Below, one piece after another: positions 22,384-28,559 of a stretch of 28,559 nucleotides of DNA. The notes below the pieces were generated by a model. The model was given only the letters and a program-made list of their open reading frames with translations, ran no database searches and was not told where the DNA came from. The position numbers and the translations under genes are program-made. Each line of letters opens with the position of its first letter. The stretch's first letter is position 1. The stretch is taken from IMG/VR virus record IMGVR_UViG_3300025424_000031, positions 1 to 28,559 of that record, one strand, 5' to 3'. The DNA is from a virus.

Positions 22384-22908
22384 CTAGTCTGAGTCAACCC
22401 TCTCATAAACAATTCCTTGTGGTAAACTCATTATGATTTCAAATATGTGTTCTTCAGACCCAGATATAATCACATTGTTTGTCCATTTTTCAGAAAACAC
22501 TTTGATATTAATTTCCCATTCCAGTTTTCTAAAATACTCGAATAACGTGTCATCATCTGACCAAATTCTAACTGCATGAGTTCGGGGTGGGATTGCTGAC
22601 AACAAATTATTAAATGACCAAAACAAATATTCATGCATCAAAATGCTGATTTCTTTGTTATCAAACCCCCCAACATCACTGTCTGAATAATTGCTTATCA
22701 ACCCGGGTACTGCTTGCCACTGATTTTGATGTAACCAACCTCGAATAGCAGTCAGCTCCATTTCTGAAAAGCTAACAATACATACCGCCGTCTTGGGATC
22801 ATGAATAGGAGTAATTGATGACAGTGAAGTTTCATCAATTTTCCACCATTTTAGACAAAAACGATCATTAACTCCTAGATCTGATTTGGGCAAACTAGTC
22901 AATTTCAA
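22384..22908 (-). CDS. Hypothetical protein (174 aa)
   Basis: I do not recognise this soluble alpha/beta protein. Visible blocks are DPKTAVCIVSFSEMELTAIRGWLHQNQWQAVPG, MHEYLFWSFNNLL and PPRTHAVRIWSDDDTLFEYF. It has no metal-site or nucleotide-binding motif. It overlaps the phosphoesterase gene by 14 bp and follows it on the same transcript, so a linked role is possible. Confidence 0.5.
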   Translation of the reverse strand: MKLTSLPKSDLGVNDRFCLKWWKIDETSLSSITPIHDPKTAVCIVSFSEMELTAIRGWLHQNQWQAVPGLISNYSDSDVGGFDNKEISILMHEYLFWSFNNLLSAIPPRTHAVRIWSDDDTLFEYFRKLEWEINIKVFSEKWTNNVIISGSEEHIFEIIMSLPQGIVYERVDSD

Positions 22909-23647
22909 CCACTAAATTTGGATCAAAAACTGGGTTCAATTCATGCCCCACATAACCACGTGGATTACAAACGAATCGAGTATCACCTAGCTTAAAGTCG
23001 AAGCTGTCATGCATATGACCACTGAACCAAGCTAGCGGATTTACCTGTTCAATAGTGGAATATAACCGACTTGTATAATAGGGATTATTGGTATAATTTT
23101 TAAAACGTTCATTTATACATTCAGGAATTGCTGGATGGTGTGTTACTACAATCGTTTTTTGTTCAGGCTTGTTTGAAAATGATTCAATAAAAAATCTAGT
23201 TTGCTGATGCTCTGCTAGAATATTTTCAGGCGTTAGTTTCTGACCACCAAACGTAATTTGGTTATAGTCATTCATTTGTGCGGGAGCATCCAGCATGGCT
23301 AGAGGTTGGTTTCCGAATAGATTGAAGTCTGTCCAAAGAGTTCCTCCCACAAAAATATACCCATTGATATCAACGGCGGTGTTTTGTAGAAAATGAATTC
23401 CTCGTTTTTGACATTTGTCGCGTAGTTCTTCTGTATGGTAAACAATATCTCTTCCATAGAATTCATGGTTTCCGGCTAGATAGATAGCAGGTATATTCTT
23501 ATCCAAGAAAGTTCGTTCAATCCAAGGCAGTGCCATCGATCCCACTCCCATGTCACCGGCTAGTACTGCTACATCACAGTCTGGTGGCGTATGTCGGAAC
23601 TTGCCGAACTCCAGATGGCAATCCGATAATAAAGTTATCTTTATCAT
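22895..23647 (-). CDS. Calcineurin-like metallophosphoesterase
   Basis: This 250-residue protein has the full metallophosphoesterase signature: SDCH (8-11), GD (31-32), GNHE (59-62), THHP (169-172) and GHMH (210-213). These supply the ligands for two metal ions. Family members hydrolyse phosphomonoesters or phosphodiesters, including 2',3'-cyclic phosphates, nucleotides and DNA ends. The substrate here cannot be read from sequence. With two RNA ligases nearby, an RNA end-healing role is attractive but not shown. The ATG follows AGG by 8 nt, behind an almost perfect sigma70 promoter. Confidence 0.85.
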   Translation of the reverse strand: MIKITLLSDCHLEFGKFRHTPPDCDVAVLAGDMGVGSMALPWIERTFLDKNIPAIYLAGNHEFYGRDIVYHTEELRDKCQKRGIHFLQNTAVDINGYIFVGGTLWTDFNLFGNQPLAMLDAPAQMNDYNQITFGGQKLTPENILAEHQQTRFFIESFSNKPEQKTIVVTHHPAIPECINERFKNYTNNPYYTSRLYSTIEQVNPLAWFSGHMHDSFDFKLGDTRFVCNPRGYVGHELNPVFDPNLVVEID

Positions 23648-23669
23648 TATTATACCTATATTTTAAAGA

Positions 23670-23698
23670 ATTATAGTAGAAATGCAAATTAAAGTCAA
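23670..23698 (-). promoter_or_regulatory. Sigma70-like promoter of the phosphoesterase operon
   Basis: The minus strand has TTGACT (23698-23693), a 17-nt spacer and TATAAT (23675-23670), 22 bp before the ATG at 23647. It is the best host-type promoter in the window and indicates early transcription. Confidence 0.75.
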
Positions 23699-23700
23699 TT

Positions 23701-23708
23701 GCTAAATA
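23701..23708 (+). promoter_or_regulatory. Possible late promoter box (GCTAAATA) of the second endonuclease
   Basis: GCTAAATA differs from the late consensus at the first two positions but occupies the expected place, 60 bp before the endonuclease start. It is the weakest of the boxes listed. Confidence 0.35.
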
Positions 23709-23714
23709 GAAGAT

Positions 23715-23744
23715 GTAGTTCGCGGGACGGGAATCCCCAACTAC
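23715..23744 (+). promoter_or_regulatory. Leader hairpin before the second endonuclease gene
   Basis: An outer stem, GTAGTT/AACTAC, encloses a GC-rich inner part (GGG/CCC). It lies between the late-type box and the AGGAG ribosome site and does not cover the site itself. T4 homing endonuclease mRNAs are often restrained by leader structure; the similarity is suggestive only. Confidence 0.4.
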
Positions 23745-23768
23745 TCTAACGCTTATAGGAGCATCAGC

Positions 23769-24596
23769 ATGACTATTTATTCTGCAAAAACCCCACCTCT
23801 TGATTATTATGTATATGCTTATTTAAGAAGTAAAGATTCTGCAACAGCAAATGCAGGAACTCCATATTATATTGGTAAAGGAAAAGGTAAAAGAGCATGG
23901 GGTAAACATAAAAATATACATATCCCAACAGACACCAATATGATTGTTATACTAGAATCTAATTTAACTGAAGTGGGTGCATTAGCGGTAGAACGGCAAA
24001 TGATACGTTGGTATGGAAGAAAAAACTTGGGAACCGGCATATTGATGAATAAAACAGATGGTGGAGATGGATGCGCTACAATGTCTGTGTCTATGGAAAC
24101 TCGAAAAAAGATATCTGAGAATCGTAAAAGGTTCTTCAGTGATCCTGATGAAAGACTAAAGGTATCTATCCGTAATAAAAACGCACATTTAAATGATCCA
24201 ACTCTTTCTCTTAGAAAATCTCATCCCGGAGAATCAAATGGAATGTGGGGAAAAACACATACTGAAGAAGCTAAAAAAATTTTTAGTGAAGCTGCAATTA
24301 AAAATTTCAGAGGTAAATCATATGAAGAATTATATGGGGTTGAAAAAGCAACTGAATTAAAACAACAAAGATCAAATTCTATGAAAGGGCGCGATCATTC
24401 TGGTGCAAATAATCCTCGTGCTAGAAATATACTTATTATTTGTCCTGACGGTACCGAAATTGTTTGTTTTGGCAATTTAAAAGTAACATGTATTCAGTTG
24501 GGATTAAAATATAGTTCTGTAATAGATATGCTTTGTTATGGCATAATTACAAAAAAATTAAGAGATTCTGGATATACCATCAAATACATGGATTAG
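23769..24596 (+). CDS. GIY-YIG homing endonuclease (second copy type)
   Basis: This 275-residue protein has a variant GIY-YIG domain (YVYAY at 14-18, YYIGKG at 33-38, then [23 protein letters not shown] with the conserved Glu). NUMOD3-like motifs follow ([17 protein letters not shown]; another in [17 protein letters not shown]), and the C-terminus resembles helix-turn-helix DNA-binding modules. It differs clearly from the endonuclease at 9492, so it was acquired separately. It has its own leader with AGGAG and reads against the surrounding genes. Its stop overlaps the stop of the converging small gene. Confidence 0.85.
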   Translation: MTIYSAKTPPLDYYVYAYLRSKDSATANAGTPYYIGKGKGKRAWGKHKNIHIPTDTNMIVILESNLTEVGALAVERQMIRWYGRKNLGTGILMNKTDGGDGCATMSVSMETRKKISENRKRFFSDPDERLKVSIRNKNAHLNDPTLSLRKSHPGESNGMWGKTHTEEAKKIFSEAAIKNFRGKSYEELYGVEKATELKQQRSNSMKGRDHSGANNPRARNILIICPDGTEIVCFGNLKVTCIQLGLKYSSVIDMLCYGIITKKLRDSGYTIKYMD

Positions 24597-24874
24597 ATCC
24601 TTCCTAGGAATTGCCTAGCAAATGTTTCTGCCCAACTATCCAAATTTTTCTGAAGTTCATCAATTCCCGAAGCTGTATGTAAACTGGGAGTTTTGGCAAT
24701 TGCGTTTGTAACGACGGTTGGCAATTGATCTTCAATCATATTGATAATGCGTGATTTTTCCACAGGATTCATATCCTGGTCTTTTATACTCATGTAGAGT
24801 TTTTCACTCACCAGTAGGCAAATTTGAACAGTCAATTCTTCGAGTTGTGATTTATAGTCGCCGGGCGTCGTCAT
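24593..24874 (-). CDS. Small helical hypothetical protein
   Basis: This 93-residue protein is predicted to be almost entirely helical ([62 protein letters not shown]), like a small dimeric or adaptor protein. It has no known domain. The ATG is preceded by AAGGA. It is the last gene of the moxR transcript, 8 bp after its upstream neighbour. Confidence 0.55.
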   Translation of the reverse strand: MTTPGDYKSQLEELTVQICLLVSEKLYMSIKDQDMNPVEKSRIINMIEDQLPTVVTNAIAKTPSLHTASGIDELQKNLDSWAETFARQFLGRI

Positions 24875-24882
24875 TATTTTCC

Positions 24883-25206
24883 TTATAGATATGTCATCTT
24901 CAATTCTAATAGATGTTCCTCGTCAATGTCAACAATTACTCCGTGCCCATATACAGACACAACAAGGCATGCCATATACCAAGTTTCATTATCAATTCCT
25001 TTCTGAGTCAACAATCTAGAAAAATTGGTCGGTGAATGGTCGTAGTCTGAAGAAAGATGCATAATATAATGTTCATACGACATATCTTGTTGATACAGGC
25101 TTTTGAAATCTTCAAACACCCAACATGCGATTACATCTTGAATAGTGGTTAGATTGTTTATATCTATGGACAATTTTTGAAAGTTCACTCCAATCGGGTT
25201 CTTCAT
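24883..25206 (-). CDS. Hypothetical protein (107 aa)
   Basis: I start at the first ATG; a TTG five codons upstream is also possible and neither has a good ribosome site, so coupling to the VWA gene is likely. The protein is acidic and helical, with WVFEDFKSLYQQDMSYEHYIMHLSSDYDH and an IDEEHLLELKMTYL tail. No family is recognised. Confidence 0.5.
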   Translation of the reverse strand: MKNPIGVNFQKLSIDINNLTTIQDVIACWVFEDFKSLYQQDMSYEHYIMHLSSDYDHSPTNFSRLLTQKGIDNETWYMACLVVSVYGHGVIVDIDEEHLLELKMTYL

Positions 25207-25227
25207 ATCACAGACCAACAATTGTCA

Positions 25228-26544
25228 TCAATCAAAATCTGCTAATAGGTCAATATAGGCATATGCTCCAAATGGTGGAACAATACGAGATCCATGCCCG
25301 CCTGCGATAATCCAAAGTGTGTCACAGTAGTCAGAAGGTCCCCAGCCATAATTTGGATATCCATCTGTGAACCAAATTGCTTTCTTTGGCAAGATTTCAT
25401 TTTGTTGCCAATATTCCCAGACGGCTTCAAAACTAGTTCCACCGCCACCTCGGCATTCATAACCTAAAAACTCTTGTTTGTTTTCATGTGTGAATTCTTG
25501 GTAGTTGTGAATATTGGTATCGAAGCACAAAACACCAATTTTAAACTGAGAATAGACTTCCATGATTTCCCAGACTTCAGTCAAAAATTTCCTAGCCACT
25601 TTATCACTGATTGATGCACTCATGTCAATTGCAACTTGTACATCAATTGTTTCATCCACATTAAGAACTGGCATGAAAATATTAGTGCCTGTGAATCGAC
25701 GATTGGGTTTCATAAAGGTATAATCGTCTGACATACAACTGTTGATAGTTGATTGCAGTAGTTCTCGCCAATTGATTTCTGGTGTTAGAAAATTGTTGAG
25801 CAGTCGTTGCAGGCCAGCTGACATATTACCTGCTGCCGCCGACGCTGAACTAATCAGCGCTGACTTGATGTGTTCGCGAATTTCTTCTAGATCAGTATCA
25901 TTAATTTTGGGCATACTTTGTCCGCCCGGATTTTCCCCATCTTCGGGATCACCAGATCCTGCCATGGGAATATGAACATCCAGAGTCAGCTGTTTCTTGA
26001 CCTTTCGTTTCATCAAGTCATCATAAACAGCTTCACTGGTCCATAGATTGGGTTCACAATATCGCTTGTCATAGAGTCCAACACGCTGTTGTCCTTTGGT
26101 CGCAGAAGTTTTATCAACCACAATTTCTGTGGGCATTTTGCCAATGCCTTCTTGTTCCAGAAATCCGTTAACAATAAAATCAGTTGCCATGTTCCAATAG
26201 TCTGGATCACGTAGTGAACGACGTCCAAAATGTTCAAATGCACAATGGAGCAGCTCATGACAAAATACAAACATGAGTTCTGATGGTGCACCAGACTGTT
26301 CAACAGCTAGTCCCAAAACAAAGTCAGCGTTGTAGTAGATCTTTCGACCATCCACTGCCATCGTAGGACACCACCCTGCGTCGGTAGCATCTACTAGACC
26401 AAAATGCATTGCCAGATTCCCCAAGAAGGGATGTTTCATAAGCAGGCTGATTCTGGCCTTAGTAATTTGTCGCCGTGCCAGTTCTGATTTCTGACTTTTT
26501 TCAGCAGGTGTCAATTCTTTTGTTTTTGTTGCTGCTTTTGCCAT
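25228..26544 (-). CDS. HExxH plus VWA-like protein, partner of the MoxR ATPase
   Basis: The 438 residues have two recognisable parts. The N-terminal putative metallopeptidase domain has FCHELLHCAFEH (HELLH at 96-100) and a following WNMATDFIVN helix. The C-terminal VWA-like domain has a MIDAS-type DMSAS (307-311), a GGGGTSFE loop (about 370-380) and FTDGYPN. This fits the DUF2201-type metallopeptidase/VWA architecture. Such proteins usually pair with MoxR AAA ATPases that remodel protein or metal complexes. The MoxR gene lies directly upstream with a one-base overlap, confirming the pairing. The target is unknown. Confidence 0.8.
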   Translation of the reverse strand: MAKAATKTKELTPAEKSQKSELARRQITKARISLLMKHPFLGNLAMHFGLVDATDAGWCPTMAVDGRKIYYNADFVLGLAVEQSGAPSELMFVFCHELLHCAFEHFGRRSLRDPDYWNMATDFIVNGFLEQEGIGKMPTEIVVDKTSATKGQQRVGLYDKRYCEPNLWTSEAVYDDLMKRKVKKQLTLDVHIPMAGSGDPEDGENPGGQSMPKINDTDLEEIREHIKSALISSASAAAGNMSAGLQRLLNNFLTPEINWRELLQSTINSCMSDDYTFMKPNRRFTGTNIFMPVLNVDETIDVQVAIDMSASISDKVARKFLTEVWEIMEVYSQFKIGVLCFDTNIHNYQEFTHENKQEFLGYECRGGGGTSFEAVWEYWQQNEILPKKAIWFTDGYPNYGWGPSDYCDTLWIIAGGHGSRIVPPFGAYAYIDLLADFD

Positions 26545-27734
26545 TAGACGATCAATTCTGCAAATTCTTTGGTGTATTCTTTCCAGATGGGCAAGTCACG
26601 ACCACGGTATTGTGTTGGTTGGTGTGGGTGTCCCAAAATGCCTTTGCATCCCATGACAGCCAGCTCACGTTCGAAATTCTTTAGAATGAATGTCAAATAT
26701 GTGTTGGCCATTTCCTTCAGTTTTTTAACCGAATCTGGATTGGGATTGGTAGCAACCTTCTTATCCAGTTCAATAAGTCGATAAATGCAGCTTGTGATCA
26801 AGCTATAGACAATACCAATATCTTTGATATAAAGTTCAGTTAGTTTGCCTGTCAAGATTTCATCTGGATTGGGAAGTTTGGCAGCTTGTTCACGATATTT
26901 CATGAACTTCAAACCACGGCTTGCTCCCACAGTACCATTTACCAGTGAAGTCAGTGTTGATTCAGTGTTCCAGACCTTTTCGTGAATATTGCCCGCATCA
27001 TCTACTGTCTGCAGGAACTTGCTGACAAATTCCCAGGAACGTGGTGTAGCAAATGCTTCAGAATCCATGTTTTCACCAAACGAATTTAGATCGTTGGGTT
27101 GGAAGCAAATATAACCCACAACATCTCGATGGATTCGGTTTTGCATAGCCCACATCTTCCAGTCTTCAAAAGTCGTTTGAAGTGTAACATGGGTAAACCT
27201 GTTCCTGAGAGGAGTTGGCATCTTGTAGCTAACACCCTGGTCTTTTAGTCGATTACCTGCTGCAATAATTGCACATTGTTCTGGCAATTGGTAATTACCA
27301 ATACGTCGGTTTAGAATCATTTGGTAAGTCGCTGCCTGCACGCTGGGAGGAGCAGCTGAAATCTCATCATAAAACACCAGTGCTCGACTAGCTTGATCAA
27401 CTGGTAGGTCACTGGGATTACTCCAGCGGAATTCTTTTTCAACTAATGGTACTCCTGTATCATCACGAACCAACTTACCAGTCTCATCATATACTTTGAC
27501 TTCTGCTAGATAGGGAATGCCTCGGACATCTGTAATATCCAACAGTGGCAATCGAATATCAATAAGTGGTCGATTTTGTTTTTTTGCTGCTTGTGCAACG
27601 ATATCAGACTTACCAACACCTGGTCCAGCCCAAATCATAAGCGGACGTTTCATATCGATACAAACATCGATCATTTCAGCAAGTGCTGCTGGTCCTACTG
27701 AATCACTGATATCAATCGTATTACCTTTAGACAT
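26544..27734 (-). CDS. MoxR-type AAA+ ATPase
   Basis: I start at the ATG with AAGG upstream, giving 396 residues; a longer TTG-initiated frame lies within the neighbouring gene. It has Walker A GPGVGKS (37-43), Walker B LVFYDEI (119-125), sensor-1 region CAIIAAGN and an arginine-rich segment TPLRNRFTH. The helical C-terminus is characteristic of MoxR. MoxR ATPases act as chaperones for VWA-domain partners, here encoded by the next gene (TAATG overlap). A TAGACA-N16-TATAAT promoter lies about 30 bp upstream. The role in the phage cycle is unknown. Confidence 0.85.
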   Translation of the reverse strand: MSKGNTIDISDSVGPAALAEMIDVCIDMKRPLMIWAGPGVGKSDIVAQAAKKQNRPLIDIRLPLLDITDVRGIPYLAEVKVYDETGKLVRDDTGVPLVEKEFRWSNPSDLPVDQASRALVFYDEISAAPPSVQAATYQMILNRRIGNYQLPEQCAIIAAGNRLKDQGVSYKMPTPLRNRFTHVTLQTTFEDWKMWAMQNRIHRDVVGYICFQPNDLNSFGENMDSEAFATPRSWEFVSKFLQTVDDAGNIHEKVWNTESTLTSLVNGTVGASRGLKFMKYREQAAKLPNPDEILTGKLTELYIKDIGIVYSLITSCIYRLIELDKKVATNPNPDSVKKLKEMANTYLTFILKNFERELAVMGCKGILGHPHQPTQYRGRDLPIWKEYTKEFAELIV

Positions 27735-27765
27735 TCCAATACCTTTTTTCTTGGGTTGTATGCCT

Positions 27766-27793
27766 ATTATATGGCAACTTTTTTGTTTGTCTA
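27766..27793 (-). promoter_or_regulatory. Sigma70-like promoter of the moxR-VWA operon
   Basis: The minus strand has TAGACA (27793-27788), 16 nt and a perfect TATAAT (27771-27766). The -10 ends 31 bp before the ATG at 27734, inside a non-coding gap of 70 bp. Confidence 0.65.
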
Positions 27794-27804
27794 CCGAGTA
27801 TGAA

Positions 27805-28221
27805 TCAAAAAGTACAAAAAGCTCGAACATTTCCACTGGATAATTGGAATTCAAAAGCTGCTTCTGGATTCCAAAGAAACATAGTACCTGATTTAAAAAA
27901 CCAGGGTCCTGCTATATAACGATTCAAACCAATTATGACTTTGGGTGTCATTTCAGCTTGAAATTCTCGATGGGTTTTGGTTTGAAGTTCAACGGTAATA
28001 GGTGGCCAATGTGGAGACAATAATTCAAAACCGAATTTGGTTAACTGCCAACTTCGATTCACCCAAACCAGATCTGCCAATTCTTTAATTCGTTTTGCGT
28101 GTTCATCGGGGCCCTGGACAGTTAACTCCTGCAAAATAGGATTCAAGTCATTGATTATTTCAGTGACTTCTTGTCTAGATATTGCTTGTGGAAAACGATC
28201 ACTCACCTTCTTTGATTTCAA
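27805..28221 (-). CDS. Hypothetical protein (138 aa)
   Basis: I do not recognise this protein. The C-terminal half, PPITVELQTKTHREFQAEMTPKVIIGLNRYIAGPWFFKSGTMFLWNPEAAFEFQLSSG, looks like an antiparallel beta domain; the N-terminal half is helical. The start is uncertain: TTG at 28221 (GGAG directly before) or GTG at 28206, both overlapping the upstream gene. It is co-transcribed with that gene. Confidence 0.5.
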   Translation of the reverse strand: MKSKKVSDRFPQAISRQEVTEIINDLNPILQELTVQGPDEHAKRIKELADLVWVNRSWQLTKFGFELLSPHWPPITVELQTKTHREFQAEMTPKVIIGLNRYIAGPWFFKSGTMFLWNPEAAFEFQLSSGNVRAFCTF

Positions 28222-28495
28222 CTCCGCTGTTTAAAAGAAAAACTTGAAACTTGTTTGTTTTAAACATTCGATTTAATTTTTCTGCCAAATTAAAAGCATG
28301 GCCCTGGTTGGAAAAACTGCTTTTTTTATATTTTAGTGAATTTTCACTCAACAAACTATTTTTAATAGTTCTCAAATTAATGGGTTTACCATCATAGAAT
28401 ACCGCATAAATTCCGGTTGCTGCTAATACTTGTTCACTTTTATAAGTTTTGGGATCAGTATAGTTCAATACTACTCTAGGTTTGGGACGCGACAT
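28199..28495 (-). CDS. Hypothetical protein (98 aa)
   Basis: This basic alpha/beta protein of 98 residues has blocks RVVLNYTDPKTYKSEQVLAATGIYAVFYDGKPINLRT and NQGHAFNLAEKLNRMFKTNKFQVFLL. It has no known motif. The ATG follows GGTG and a promoter 15 bp upstream. Its end overlaps the next gene by 23 bp, suggesting coupled translation. Confidence 0.5.
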   Translation of the reverse strand: MSRPKPRVVLNYTDPKTYKSEQVLAATGIYAVFYDGKPINLRTIKNSLLSENSLKYKKSSFSNQGHAFNLAEKLNRMFKTNKFQVFLLNSGVEIKEGE

Positions 28496-28510
28496 AAAAA
28501 CACCATAATG

Positions 28511-28540
28511 ATTATATGGCTATTTATTCATTTTATTCAA
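28511..28540 (-). promoter_or_regulatory. Promoter at right edge, sigma70-like with an embedded late-type box
   Basis: The minus strand has TTGAAT (28540-28535), 18 nt and TATAAT (28516-28511). Within the spacer lies AATAAATA (28528-28521), a late-type box 25 bp from the ATG. Either or both could drive the 98-aa gene. Confidence 0.5.
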
Positions 28541-28559
28541 AAATTCCCGCCTTCAAAAG

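Noticed and set aside
27735-27854. 40-residue N-terminal extension of the MoxR protein from a TTG
   Set aside because: It lies in the neighbouring gene and runs across the sigma70-like promoter; the internal ATG has AAGG and matches the start of the conserved AAA region.

Overview
This window looks like part of the genome of a T4-like, contractile-tailed dsDNA phage (myovirus) of an unidentified bacterium. It carries core T4 replication, recombination and packaging genes in tight, overlapping arrays: uvsW, uvsY, uvsX, gene 32 (ssDNA-binding protein) and the terminase large subunit (gene 17). The DNA is AT-rich. Nearly everything reads leftward (minus strand); the plus-strand genes are isolated islands. 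No ribosomal, plasmid or chromosomal housekeeping genes are present.

Layout. 1-324: no protein gene on the plus strand, but a serine-tRNA-like fold at 108-197. 325-2130: late structural group on the minus strand (small membrane protein, collagen-like fibre protein, 61-aa protein) behind an exact TATAAATA late promoter. 2162-4670: minus-strand replication-associated group (154-aa unknown, a 197-aa miniature C-family DNA polymerase core, a coiled-coil protein, a zinc-finger protein and a possible gp62-type clamp-loader subunit). 4786-6761: two plus-strand late genes, each with a CATAAATA box and a hairpin downstream. 6799-12419: recombination operon (conserved unknown, uvsW, uvsY, small acidic protein, GIY-YIG homing endonuclease, uvsX, gene 32). 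12524-14634: helical-repeat protein that seems to be joined to the preceding gene by a -1 frameshift site. 14743-15347: a two-gene DUF4926/DUF6883-like accessory cassette with its own host-type promoter. 15351-19028: terminase, a second repeat protein, and an Rnl1-type RNA ligase. 19098-22343: HExxH peptidase, three related membrane proteins, a DRB0094-type RNA ligase and another small membrane protein. 22384-24874: unknown gene, calcineurin-like phosphoesterase, a second GIY-YIG endonuclease and a small unknown gene. 24883-28495: MoxR-type AAA ATPase with a HExxH/VWA partner protein, flanked by small unknown genes.

How it works together. UvsX, UvsY, UvsW and gp32 form the T4 recombination-dependent replication machinery. 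The two RNA ligases and the phosphoesterase suggest RNA repair against host tRNA-cleaving defences. Two promoter classes can be read. Sigma70-like -35/-10 pairs precede the phosphoesterase, rnlA-like, moxR and accessory-cassette transcripts and two other groups. T4-late-type nATAAATA boxes precede structural and peptidase genes, implying a gp55/gp33/gp45-type late switch encoded elsewhere. Two late boxes lie so close to the start codon that leaderless transcripts are possible.

The most unusual items are the miniature DnaE-like protein, the A AAA AAG slippery junction, the DUF4926/DUF6883-like cassette, the MoxR/VWA pair and the co-occurrence of two RNA-ligase families. All functional calls come from reading motifs by eye; no database search was run.
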